Part shown: piece after piece, positions 47,449 to 58,963 of the stretch
Position numbering within the stretch: the stretch's first letter is position 1
Layout: each line of letters starts with the position of its first letter
Assembly (NCBI RefSeq): GCF_003576645.1
Contig: NC_044930.1
Span: forward strand, 14,611,383 to 14,675,382
DNA from: Ipomoea triloba
Lineage: Eukaryota > Streptophyta > Magnoliopsida > Solanales > Convolvulaceae
Direction: 5' to 3'
Length of the DNA: 64,000 nucleotides
The notes under the pieces: model-generated
The model's database searches: none
The model's input: only the letters and a program-made list of their open reading frames with translations
Told to the model about the DNA's origin: nothing
Made by a program: the position numbers and the translations under genes

Positions 47449-48618
47449 TTGCAGGACACCAGGGACGTGTGGTTCATTGACAGTGGATGTTCGAGACATA
47501 TGACGGGAAATCTAACACTGCTAGAGAACATCCAACCTATCGAAGGTCCCTTGGTGACATTTGGCGACAACGAGAAGAAGGGACGCACAAAAGTTGTTGG
47601 TGAAATTCAAAAGAATGAGCTGGTCATTAAGGGAGTATCCTACGTTGAAGGGCTCAAGTTCAATCTCCTTAGTACAAGCCAGTTCTGTGACAAAGGCTAC
47701 AAGGTTGTCTTCACCAAAAACAAATGCCAGATTATGAGCGAGGAATCTCTCGAAGTCGTCTTGGAAGCAGCAATGAAAGGAAACATGTACATAGTGGATT
47801 GGAGGTCTGCAAAACCATCCCTATGTATGCTAGCAAGGAGCAAGGAAGATTCATGCTGGGATTGGCATAGTAAGCTTAGTCATCTGAACTTCAAGACTAT
47901 CAACAAGCTTACTAAGAGGAACTTAGTGGAAGGACTGCCCAAAGTAACGTTTCGAAAGGATAAAATTTGTGAGGCATGTCAACGGTGCAAACAGATCAAA
48001 TCCTCCTTCAAGAGCAAAGCCGAGACATCATCCACTAGACCATTAAGTCTTCTTCACATGGACTTATTCGGCCCAGTGGATCCACCCAGCATAAAGGGAA
48101 AGAAGTACACTCTTGTGGTAGTAGATGACTACACAAGATTCACATGGACCGTGTTCTTAACCAAGAAAAGCGAGACAAAAGTTGCCCTGCCAAATCTTTT
48201 GAAGCAAGTTCAAGTTGAAAAGGATGTCTCGATACTAAAGATCCGGTCAGATCAAGGTGGAGAATTCGTTAATCAAGTAATCGAGAGCTACTGCAACGAG
48301 AACGGGATTCATCATCAACTGTCAGCTGCTCGAACGCCTCAACAAAACGGGGTTGCTGAAAGAAGGAACAGAACTCTCAAAGAAGCCGCAAGGACCATAT
48401 TCTCGCAAGCCAACATATCACAAGGATTTTGGGCAGAAGCAATCAACACAGCATGCTATACCCAAAATCGGTCCTTGATCGTGAAAGGAGTTGGAAAGAC
48501 TCCATATGAGTTGTGGAATGAAAGAAAACCGAATGTAAGCCACTTCCACACATTCGGGTGCAATGCTATATCCACAACAATGGGAAGGCTCAACGAAGAA
48601 CTTTTGAAGAAAAGGTAG
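47449..48618 (+). pseudogene. pol: pol, first part: protease and integrase
   Basis: The frame lies one base off gag and overlaps its end by about 12 nt. WFIDSGCSRHM (about residue 8) holds the aspartic protease DSG. The integrase zinc finger has H140, H145, C174 and C177. The integrase core has D205 (LHMDLFGP), D268 (IRSDQGGEF) and E304 (QQNGVAERRN), with the correct D-x62-D-x35-E spacing. The frame is lost near 48560, where GGTGCAATGCTATATCC appears to lack one A compared with the usual FGCKCYI coding, and the stop TAG follows at 48616. The rest of pol continues in another frame. The acceptor-like TTTCCTTGCAG just before the start could reflect a spliced pol mRNA, but this is speculation. 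Confidence 0.88.
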
Positions 48619-50621
48619 ATGATGGAGTATTTCTGGGATACTCATCGACAAGCAAAGCATTCAGAGTCTTCAACAAGCGGAGTTTGGTGGTTGAAGAGTC
48701 CATACATGTTACCTTTGATGAAAGGGCATCGACAGATCAACCATCAAAGACAACGGAAGCAGCTGAGGAAGATCAGCCAGAGTCTATCGAGAGATCAAAC
48801 TTACCTCTCGAAGACAAGCAGTCGATAGTTCGAGACGTAGCGGAACTCCAGTCAGAATCAGATGATGAAGAGTCTACCAAGAAGAAAGCTCCTGACTCAG
48901 TTGATCAAATCCAGATCATAGATGTTCAACCCACATCTCAACCTTCAACGGAAGTATCAACTGAGGAGCCACAACCCAACCTAAGATGGTTGAGAAGTCA
49001 CCCTGCTGATCAAGTGATTGGAGATGTACGTGACAGAGTTCGAACCAGATCAGCATACAGAGAAAGCATGTTTGCTTGCTTTCTATCGCAAATAGAGCCT
49101 AAGGTGATCGAAGAGGCTCTATGTGATCCAGATTGGGTGCAAGCCATGCAAGAGGAACTTCATCAGTTTGAACGGAACGATGTTTGGGAACTAGTTCCGA
49201 GACCTCACCATCAGAATGTCATTGGCACAAAGTGGGTTTTCAGAAACAAGATGAACGAGGATGGAGTTATTGTTAGGAACAAGGCCAGACTTGTTGCCAA
49301 AGGCTATTGTCAGGAGGAAGGAATAGATTTTGATGAAACCTTCGCTCCAGTGGCACGTCTCGAAGCCATACGCATCTTTCTCGCATATGCCGCCTTCAAA
49401 GACTTTAAGGTATATCAAATGGATGTCAAGAGCGCTTTTCTGAACGGACTTCTCGAAGAAGAGGTGTACGTTGAACAACCTCCGGGTTTCTTGAAGGACG
49501 TGGGAGCTGACAAAGTATACAAATTAAAGAAGGCACTTTACGGCTTAAAACAAGCTCCGAGAGCTTGGTATGATACCTTATCCTCTTTTCTACTTCAATG
49601 TGGGTTCACCAAAGGCCTAGTGGACAAAACATTGTTTAAAATTAAGGACGGGGATCACATCTTATTGGTGCAAATCTATGTGGACGATATCATTTTTGGA
49701 AGCACCAATCCAGACCTATGCGAGAAGTTCTCCAGGTTGATGAAAGGGAAGTTCGAGATGAGCATGATGGGAGAATTAAACTACTTCCTTGGATTACAAG
49801 TGAGACAGCTTAAGGAAGGCATCTTCATCAATCAGGAGAAATACACCAAGGATCTGCTCAGAAAATACAACTCAGAAGGGAAATCCTCGGTCAAAGTACC
49901 CATGGGAACCTCTTTACGTATCGATGTCGACAGTGAAGGTCGAGAGGTCGATCAAACTACATATCGAGGTATCATCGGATCTCTTCTCTATTTAACTGCT
50001 AGTAGACCAGATATATCCTTTGCAGTAGGTGTATGTGCTAGGTTTCAGGCAAGTCCTAAGGAAAGTCACTTAAATGCATCTAAAAAGATCCTTAGATATC
50101 TCAAAGGTACGCAAAGTGTTGGGCTTTGGTATTCGAGAGGTGGATCTTTCGAACTTATGGGTTATTCAGATGCGGACTTTGCCGGCTGTAAAATAGATCG
50201 AAAAAGCACACCAGGGACATGTCAGTTTCTAGGTGGAAGACTTGTCTCATGGTTTAGCAAGAAACAGCATTCGATAGCTACAAGCACCGCTGAGGCAGAG
50301 TATGTAGCAGCTGGAAGTTGCTGTGCTCAGGTTTTATGGATGAAGCAACAATTACTGGATTATGGTGTTGAATGTAAAGAGGTTAAGATTATGTGTGATA
50401 ACACAAGTGCCATAGCTATCACTCAGAATCCAGTATTACATTCCAGGACGAAACACATTGATATCAAATATCACTTCATCCGAGACCATGTTGAGAAAAA
50501 GGACATAACTTTGGTATATGTTGCGACAGAGGAGCAACTTGCAGATATTTTCACAAAGGCATTAAGTGAGAATAGATTCTCTCAATTAAGGTTAGAATTG
50601 GGAATGATAGAATTGGGATGA
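48558..50621 (+). pseudogene. pol: pol, second part: reverse transcriptase and RNase H
   Basis: It continues the integrase C-terminus ([24 protein letters not shown]) and has an acidic linker. The RT domain runs from [12 protein letters not shown] (about residue 190), with [24 protein letters not shown] and the catalytic YVDD at 374-377. RNase H begins at about 535 with [10 protein letters not shown], followed by [19 protein letters not shown] and [13 protein letters not shown]. The frame is open to the TGA at 50619-50621. It would copy the RNA into DNA in the cytoplasmic particle. The RT/RNase H part itself shows no inactivating change, so only the single-base break at about 48560 separates it from the integrase. 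Confidence 0.9.
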
Positions 50622-50821
50622 ATGGTCAAATCTTATCTTCTTGTATTTAGTGCCATGAACTGTTTCGCATGTGAGGAGCGGTTTCATCAACTTTATGGCA
50701 GCTTTGGAGTTACACAAGCATTGAATGGTCATTCATATTGCATCCCGTGACTCAACAGTGGTAACCGTATTGGACTATAAATAAGAGGGTTTCTTTCAGA
50801 AGTTCATATCATCAACTTCCC

Positions 50822-51317
50822 ATGGAGAAAAAGAAAGGAAAAGATGATGTTCCATTCTTTTATAGAGGAAAGAAACCGGCAGTCAAGTCCAAAGATCTTC
50901 AAGGAGAAAACTATCCAGAATCAACGAAGGGTGAACAGATTGCGGAGCTTCCTGATAATCCAAGCAAGAATCCTATTCCCATCCAAGGTGAATGGATCCC
51001 CAAATATGAGGAGATCCACAATAATGGGACACTGGAATCGGGAGGAGAGTCTTGCACAAGAGGGACTCCTACTGCTGCACATTCTGGAAAAGGGCCTTCC
51101 TCAACCAAATGGAGAACCAAGGGAAATGGAGAGGAAGACCAGATGGGACTTTCTGAGGTCAGCAGCAGTCAAAGGGGTGATCATACCTAATCCAAAGACC
51201 TTAAGAGGATTAGCGATGAAGATGGTCACTCCCAACTACAGTAAGCAGCTCCGGAGAGAAGAACAAGAAAAGGGAATAGCCACCCCTAGTTCTGTTATTA
51301 GAGCAATAGGACTTTAG
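50822..51317 (+). pseudogene. Small ORF of unknown function between pol and ORF3
   Basis: An ATG at 50822 opens a Lys/Gly/Pro-rich frame of 122 residues (MEKKKGKDDVPFFYRGKK, PIQGEWIPKYEEIHNNGTLE). A second frame overlapping from 50844 stays open to 51317 with AAVKGVIIPNPKTLRG and a basic end. A frameshift near 51120 would join them into about 165 residues. No family is recognised. It could be a remnant of coding sequence or chance. Confidence 0.3.
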
Positions 51318-51613
51318 ATGGCTAGTTCCTGCTTTAACGATAGATTCCTATTAGGCTGACCAAGGCCAAACAAAAGTTTCTAAGGAATCTAATAGGATAT
51401 TGATTCATATGTAATGTATCTGGAAATCACTAAATGAACTTAAGGATATGTTCCAAGTGATATCTTTTAGATGAATCAAACGTGTTTTTCTTGCAATCTG
51501 TGTTCGGAAGGTAGTTCGAGAGGTCACCCGATCAGTTTGTCTATATATGCTATATCTCGAAGAAGGGTAGTTCGAGAGGTCACTTCGAAAGATAACAAAC
51601 TGATATCTCTGAA

Positions 51614-51740
51614 CGGAGGAATAAGGAGGGTTAGGGATCAATCACTCAGGGGGAATATCCTTAACCAGATCAAGACGGAGGAATAAGGAGGTTTAGGGAT
51701 CAATCACTCAGGGGGAAGATCCTTAAACTCATGTGGAAGA
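51614..51740 (+). repeat. Duplicated purine-rich block in the linker
   Basis: GGAGGAATAAGGAGG-TTAGGGATCAATCACTCAGGGGGAA occurs twice, at 51616-51658 and 51678-51717, spaced 62 bp. The AGGGGGAA core resembles the polypurine tract at 56064-56076. It may be a secondary plus-strand priming site. Confidence 0.55.
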
Positions 51741-52074
51741 CAATTCACCTTCGAGAGGTGAATTCGATAAGTTCAACGAATAAATGAGGGAAACGGCTAA
51801 CTTTGGATATTAATGCTAGCCACGTGGTCATCGGTTACTGACGGTTTTCCGTACTTAAGGGCATTATCTTGGTTAATGGGAGCATGCCTGTATAAACATC
51901 TCATTATATCCCACTATCCAAAAACCGCATTATACTTTACCAAAATACCCTTACCATATATTACATACATAACCGTTATAAAGGGTATTTCTGACCTTTT
52001 ATTTCTTTGAAATTAACCGGTATCTTTCCTCGGATCAAATATTCAACCCTACCCATATATCCAACCCGAATCCA

Positions 52075-52192
52075 CATGATATAAAAGCCAAATCCTTCTT
52101 CTTTACCCGGATTCAAGCTAAAACCGTTTACCCAAAATCCCCAAATCCTAAACGCAGTACACATTCCCTCCAAAAACATCTAACCTTCATCA
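52075..52192 (+). promoter_or_regulatory. Promoter-like region before ORF3
   Basis: A TATA-box-like GATATAAAAGCC lies at 52078-52089, about 105 bp before the ORF3 start. The following leader is C/T- and A-rich with no ATG before CATCAATGGCGTCC, a good plant start context. This arrangement looks like an ordinary plant promoter and leader inside a retrotransposon. Confidence 0.4.
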
Positions 52193-55100
52193 ATGGCGTC
52201 CGAATCCTCTACATCAACCTCATCTTCCGACGCATATCAGAGGGAGTTGCTACACATTCGCTCTCAGATCAAACAAGTCAAGGCAGGGAGTATCCTTGAC
52301 AGAAACGGCTTCATCACCAACTCCCCTAATCCAAAAATGGCGGAAAAAGTCCTGAAGAAGTTTGAGAAAGCAGGACTGATGAAATACATGACGCACGACT
52401 ACCGGCCCATTCACGCCCTCGACTTCACAGAATGGTTCGCAAATGCCAAGGTCACGAAGGGTAAAATCGAGAGCCGCTTTAATGATTTTCCCATCACAAC
52501 ATCTGTAGGTGACCTCAGAGCGGCATTTGATTTCGCGTCATCGGAGGAAGCAGTTAAGCATCTATCGGATTACGACTTGGACAAGCAAGCCTTCTGGGAG
52601 AAAATCCGACTAGCGACTGCACCACCCAGAGCATCCTCTGCCCTCCGCAAGTACCACCTAAAGGAGAGGTTTGCTCTCGCTGCCGACCTAATCATGAATT
52701 TTGTGCTCGGCAAGGTGTCCGGAACTGACGAGGTTAGTCTAGACCTCCTCAAAATCCTCCATGCCATTTGGAACAACAACAAGCTGGACTGGGCACATAT
52801 TATCTTCAACTTTCTCCAACAGCAAGTGATGCGCTCAGTCTCCAACGCCAACCTGTCGATCAGTAAAAAGGTTGGTTTCGGCTTTGTTGTGCAATTTCTC
52901 TTAAGCCTGAAGGGCTTTGAATTGAGGGAAGGAAAAGAGATTCATCGAAATACCTATATGGGTAGGACGAAATCTCTAGTCCCCAAAGCTAAAGGTGGTA
53001 AGGCTGCACCTTCTCCCTCACAGCCAAAAGGAAGGGGCAAAAGGAAAGCCCCAGCCAAGGAGAAGGACTCTGATGATGAGCCTTTGGATACTCTGATTCA
53101 GAGAGTTGCTTTGAGGGCCAAAAAGGCCAAAAATATTGTTGTCACCCAGGTTCGAGAGGTGACACCATCAGTTATACAAGTACCCTTCGAGGACAGGGCA
53201 CAAGCCTAGGGGGAACCTCAGGCTACACTGGCCACTGAGGTTGAGAGAGTGCCCCCTACCAGGTCCCTGTCAAGAGATTTGTGTGATAATCTTCATGATG
53301 ATATTATTGCTGAGGGTACTGGTGAATCTGTATTAAAACCTCGAGAGGAGGTTCAAGAGGTTGAAGGTACTAGGATCAGTGATCCAGTACAGGGGGATAC
53401 AGAAGAGCCACGACAGGTGGTTCGAGAGATAGATGATCCAGCAGCTGAAGCTCAGGACTACATGGTAGCTGCTGATGATCAGGGCATTGTGGTCAGGGAC
53501 CCAGTGCAACATGCTCTAAATGTTGAAGTTGACACCCACTGAATCTGCTCAGATTGATAGATCAGTTGCTCAAGTAATAGCAGATGTCAGATTGGAAGAT
53601 GATCTCTCGGATAATGGTCGAGAGATCACTACTACAGAAGTTCTGTCTGATGAACAGAATGATGGAGAAGAAGAGGTCACTACTCAGTTGGAAGTGGAAG
53701 CACCTATTCTTGATGACTTCTCTAGGGTGATCAGGTGGATCAACTGGAGAACCAGTCCTTTCACTCAACTGATGGCCCAAGCAGCTGAGATGGAGGTAGA
53801 AGAACGGTTTGCACTCCAGTGGTTGGGTATCTCAGAGATCCCAGCTCATCATCTCCTAGACCTTGCCCACGAAACAAGAGTGTCTAAGCTGAACAGTGGA
53901 AGAACTGATAAGGGCAAAGGAATAGCTGAAGAAATCGAGGTTGAGCCTGAGGAGGATCCAGAACTTGATGCCCAATTTCGAGAAGATATCAGGCTCGCCA
54001 CTGCCATCTCCTTGGGACAAAACGTTGAATTCACGAGAGGTCCAGGAGAGACCTCTGGGGTTGCTCACGATGATATCGCAACAGCCGCAATCCCATTGTC
54101 CCAAGTCAGTAACTCTGCTCTGGACGAACAGGTAGAAGCTTCGAGAGGTGAATCCGAGACCTCTGAAGCACCTCAAGTGGCACCCAACACCGTTCTACTT
54201 TTGCCACCACCTGCGTCCACACCCTCGATTGACAACGATGAAGCTCAGACAGTTCGAGAGGGTGTAGTTCCGTTGCTCACACTGCCGGGTTTTCCTACTG
54301 CTCCTGAAATAATTATCATTCCAGACTCATCGGAGCAGACTGAAATGCAGTCCAATGAGCACTTAGAGCAGATTGCCCCAAGTCCTGCTGGTTCGAGGAG
54401 TACTGATGATACTATCGAAGGTGGAAACCGGGAAGCACCTGTCGAGACTTCGTCTCCAACCTCACCAGCAGATGACCAAGTTCCCAGCACTGGTTCGAGA
54501 AGTGACGCTGAGGGGGAACTTCTATTGGATGGAAACCGGGAAGCGTCCAATACCGAGGAACCCTCTCCGGCTGATCCTATCTCCATAGTTGCTGAAGCTG
54601 AGGCTCCAGGTTCGAGAGGTGAAGAGCAAGAAGTGATCCATCCCTCAGGTGGAAACCGGGAAGCGCCTGACATGGAGCTACCTTCGAGCTCTGAACCCGG
54701 TGTCCCTGCGGCTCCTCAGACAATAAATCGAGAGGTGGACTCGCAACTGCAAGTCATGGGTGGAAATCTGGAAGCACCCAAGTCCCCTCCGACAAAAGGT
54801 ACATCTCGTTCCTCATCTCCTACTTCTGACTATGATCAACAGGCCGAAGAAGTCTTCATTGGCGAAGTACGTCAATTCATGGCTGATCAATCTCAGAAGA
54901 TGGCTCAGCTCGAAAGAATACTCGTTGTTGTCCGCAATGCTGCAATGCCTGCTGCTGGCACAAGTGAATCCCAAGGCCGTCATGCTGAACTTCTCGAACA
55001 AGCGATATGGGCTGAGGATGCAGCACGAAAGGCCACTGATGAAGCTGCTGTAGCTCGAGCAGAGGCTGCAAGTGCAAGGGCTGAATTAGCCGAGATGCGA

Positions 55101-55784
55101 GCAGAGCTTCGAGCCTTTCAACATTCCAGTGAACTTCGACAGGATGTGATGAAGGCCATACTCGATGACCTGTCGAACCAAGTGCCTGCCCAACTTCAAG
55201 CAATCTTCGAAGGTATGTCCATCCTTCTTTCCCGTGCTGATGATGCCAACAAGGGGGAAAATAAAGGGAAAAAGAAGGGGGATACAACAAGCAAGAAAAG
55301 GGCAGCAAGTGAACCAGCTGGACCACCTCCAAAAATACCAAGAATCATGAGCAAAGCAATGGAGGATGCTAAAAAGGCAGAAAACCTAAGGATCCAGCGC
55401 ACACTGGAAATGGAGAGAAGGAGAGAAGAGGACAGAGAAAGAAGAAGAAAAAGACAAGAACAACAGTCAGAAGAAGAAAGGAAGATAGATCTTCTCATGA
55501 CAAGCTTTAAGTTTGGAAACAGAGAAGACACTGAACAAATTCTGACCCTGGAGATATTCAAGCTGCTGAAAACCACTGGGATATCTACACACAGCAATAT
55601 GTCTCCAAAAGAATGCATTGCCTGGTGGAAAGATGGAGTAATTGATGGTGAGTTCGTGGGAGAAGCCTACAGGAACTACAGGCATCTAGATGTCACAGAT
55701 GAATACTTAAGCCTGGTAAATCCGAAAGACCCCATCAAGACACGAGAAGCCATTAACAAGAAAAGGAAAGCCAACAAGAAGTAA
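52193..55784 (+). pseudogene. Third ORF in the envelope-like position (plant transposon protein type)
   Basis: From ATG 52193 the frame is open for 338 codons to a TAG at 53207. The same frame continues to 53542, then shifts near 53530 into a frame open to 55784, so the ancestral product was about 1,190 residues. The N-terminal part (about 50-260) has FTEWFANAKV, FPITTSVGDLRAAF and AADLIMNFVLGKVSGTDEVS followed by LLKILHAIWN. This pattern resembles the putative plant transposon/envelope-like domain of Sireviruses. A basic RGKRKAPAKEK follows. The middle is acidic with four GNREAP repeats about 37 residues apart. An Ala-rich coiled coil (54990-55200), a basic PPKIPR region and an Arg/Glu coiled coil precede the C-terminus. 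No signal peptide or clear membrane segment is seen, so a fusion role is not supported. Function unknown. Confidence 0.65.
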
Positions 55785-56063
55785 GCTCTCGTGGTCCAAA
55801 CTCCATCTTATTTCAATGTATTGATGTTTATGTTGTTCTTGGTCTTATTTCTTTTAAACTTTTCTACTAAACTCTGCTTTGTAAACATTCCCTTTTTATA
55901 ATCATATATATATCTTTTGCTGGGGGTGTTGCGTGAGTTCTATTATTCATGTTTTAGTAGAGTATTTTTGTCAAACTTACCATATGCGCTGAAAAATAAA
56001 ATCTATGTTAATTCTTTCTATCAAATCAGCCATATAGAGTAAGTATAAGTGTTGGCATCATCA

Positions 56064-56076
56064 AAAAGGGGGAAAT
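56064..56076 (+). other. Polypurine tract
   Basis: AAAAAGGGGGAAAT lies directly before the 3' LTR and would prime plus-strand DNA synthesis. Confidence 0.88.
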
Positions 56077-57856
56077 TGTTAGGAACATCATGTAATAGGT
56101 TTTGATGATACCAACTGTTAAGTAGAAATCCCCAAGTCTCGATACATAGGCAAAACCCTGTAAGTTCGACAAGTAAACCAAGAGCGAAAATACAACCGGG
56201 TAACTTTGAGCTCAACTCGGAAAATATTTAAGCTTAAGGTAAATCTGTTTGAACATCTTAGAAGTCTCGTGTTGTAATCATATAGACAGATCAGAAGAAA
56301 GCATAGGACAACTCTGGAGGAATAAGGGTCTGCGAGACATCAACTAAGTCTCGAGACATAAGCAGAGTTCGAGAGGTAGGACCTCTCGATACAGTTATCC
56401 AGTTCGAGACATAAACAGAGTTCGAGAGATAGACCTCTCGATATTTGAGTACGAGACATTAAGCAATCAAGATATCAACCTTGGTCTCGATACACTAACA
56501 ATTCTCCGACAAAGCTGAATGACGGTCAGGAAGCATACTTAAAGCTTGGAAAAGAAGAATATCATGGAGATAAAATAATGAAGAGGTGCCGAACGTGAAG
56601 ATTTCAAAATGGGCGGAAATGGATGACACGTCAGATTTCCACCACAAACGGTCAAAAGGTGCACCAATGCTGAAGTGGTCTGATTCCCTACAAACAAGGA
56701 ACAATGGGAATATAAAAAGAGTAACTTTTACCAAAAGACGAAAGTGGAGCATGGACTCAAGAAAGTGAACTATGGAATATTCACTACAAGACAAAGAGGT
56801 TCAAGTTACAAGATCACCACTCCATGAAATATGCTGAAAATATGCAAGACCCATGATCAGCATGGGAGACAAATTTCAAACGGAATAATTTTCCCTCCAA
56901 CGGAATTATTCCTCTACTCATATATAAGGACGTAAAGACACAGAAGAAAAAAAAGTTAGAAAATTCGAAAGAGGTGTCTGACTAAAACGTTCAAGTGCAA
57001 GTGCTTATATTGGAATATCATCCTGATATTCAAAACAGCGAGAAAACACATCTTAGTGTTTAAGAGAGTTACAAAGCTTAAACTGTTATATATCTAGAAG
57101 GTGACCAAAGCTGCTCTACACTGAAGTTGATTCAACGATAGCTTGTGGTCAGATTGGAGTCTGTTACATTCAACTGTGACAAACAAAAATACCTTGCTTT
57201 GGATTAAGCAAGAGAGGTGGAGTAACCTGGCAGCTGTCCGAGTGAAAGAAACCTGAGGCTTGACGCGGGCTTGGTGATCAAAGGTCAAGTGCTCGAGAGG
57301 TGGAGTAACTGGAAGCGGGGAGAAAGACCTTGGAGAGGCGGAGTAACCTGGGAGCTGTCTTGTGAAGATCCTGAGGCTTGACGCGGGCTTGGTGATCAAA
57401 GGTCAAGTGCTCGAGAGGTGGAGTAACAAGAAGCGGGGCGAAAAACCTGAGGCTTGAGGTGGGCTTCGTGATCAAAGCTCAAGCGCTCGATATTGTACTA
57501 AAAAGGGAAGTTTTTAGTGCAATCCTTCCAGGGAGTTTCTGGAAGAAGAGTGGACGTAGGCGGGTTGGCCGAACCACTTAAAAATCTCTCTTGCATTTAC
57601 TTACTGTTTTTATCTCTCGCTAACCTCTCGATTGCACTACATATAAACACACCTCTCGAACTAACTCAAACTCGTGCTAACTAAAAGGGGATAACATTTC
57701 CGCTGCGCATAAAACTTTGTCTTCACCTCGTGAGGTATCGAACCTAAACATCCTAAGTTCAACACACACGAGAGGTCGAAAAGATTTGCAAAATCTTATA
57801 CAAGTCTATTCACCCCCCCCCCTCTAGACTTGTACCCCATCCCCTTGGGACCAACA
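56077..57856 (+). repeat. 3' LTR
   Basis: 1780 bp, starting TGTTAGGAACATC. It has the same TATA box (56921), the same two palindromes (56370-56388 and 56423-56440) and the same GAGGCTTGACGCGGG units as the 5' LTR. Differences are mostly transitions, plus a 7-bp insertion near 56527 and a shorter purine stretch near 56950. Confidence 0.92.
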
Positions 57857-58963
57857 TTTACATCCTATTCCTTTCACTCCTAAAGAACCCTAAGTAAATC
57901 CTACACTTTCTTCTTCAAGATCCAAGATCAAGTTTGCTCTTTTAGGATTGATAAGGCTTGGGTAAGTGTTTATCTTTAGGAATATACCTTGCATCACGTT
58001 ATTTTCATAATCTTTATATAAGTTCTTATGTTATCCTTTTTGGGGATCTTTTGGGAAAAAGATGATCAAGGTGGAGGTGAAGCTTTGTAAGGAGTTTTGA
58101 GGGTTCTTGGTTAAAGTGTGCTCCAAAGAGGTAACCATCATGTCCACTAAAATCTACTTTACACTATTGATCTATGAATATTATTTGGTGTATTGGAATC
58201 CTGTGGAATTCTTTGCTGTTTAGCCTATTCTTTGTTGGTTTTTGAGCTATTTTGATGGATTTATGAACTTGTGTTATTGATCCTTTGCATCTTGATGTTT
58301 ATGAACATTTGTTGGTATGAATTCCATGTTTATTTGGCTTCTGGGAGATGTAATTTGTGTAATCTGAGCATATTTTGCATTCTGGAAATTGAGTATCGTG
58401 TATTCTGATCTGATCTGGAAATTGGTGTGTGGGGAATGCACTTGCGGTGCACTTGGGCGGTATAATGTGTCCCGCCCAAGGATTCCGCATGTGTATGGTG
58501 GTTGAGAGTAACGGTGTGTAGTGTGCCGTGAGGGAGTTCCATTCCCTTCATGCGGGAAGTGTGGCGGAGCACGGCGTTCCGCTGCGCTGTTCCGTTAGAG
58601 GAGGCAGGCAGGTGTGGCGGTGCAGGGCATTCCGCTGGTCTGTTCCGTTGGTTCATTCTGGGTTCTATTTCCAGTAGCTATTTTATTGATCTGTTGTTTG
58701 GTTGTTCCACCATTGGTTCTGGATTTTGGTTGGGATATTCTGTTGGGTATTTTACCATGTTTTTGGAGTATTTATTCATATCTCTTGGTCCATTATGTGA
58801 GTTTATTGGTTGGTTGAATCCTTGATTGTATTCTCTGAGAGTTAGTTGTGTTGATATTCTGAGATGAACACTGTGAGTGGATTGTTCTTGGGATGAGTCT
58901 GAGTTTAGGCATGGAGTGGTGGATCTTTGAGTATCTTTTGGGTTATTAAGGGTGGACTAACTT

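Larger units (their letters stand above)
43242..57856 (+). mobile_element. Ty1/copia retrotransposon of Sirevirus type, 14.6 kb, with an extra third ORF
   Basis: LTRs at 43242-45050 and 56077-57856 are flanked by TTTAC (43237-43241 and 57857-57861). Order inside: tRNA-Met primer site, gag with one zinc knuckle, protease, integrase, RT, RNase H, a 1.5-kb linker with a small ORF, a long third ORF, and a polypurine tract. Integrase before RT defines copia. Long gag, long LTRs with palindromes, and an env-position ORF point to the Sirevirus (SIRE/Maximus) lineage. Frame breaks in gag, pol and ORF3 mean this copy needs helpers. By eye the LTRs differ by about 30 substitutions and several indels over 1.77 kb, so insertion was fairly recent. 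Confidence 0.9.

Noticed and set aside
53856..55618. Several long minus-strand frames opposite ORF3
   Set aside because: Antisense of a long, repetitive, Ser/Glu/Arg-rich coding frame. They show no independent domain.
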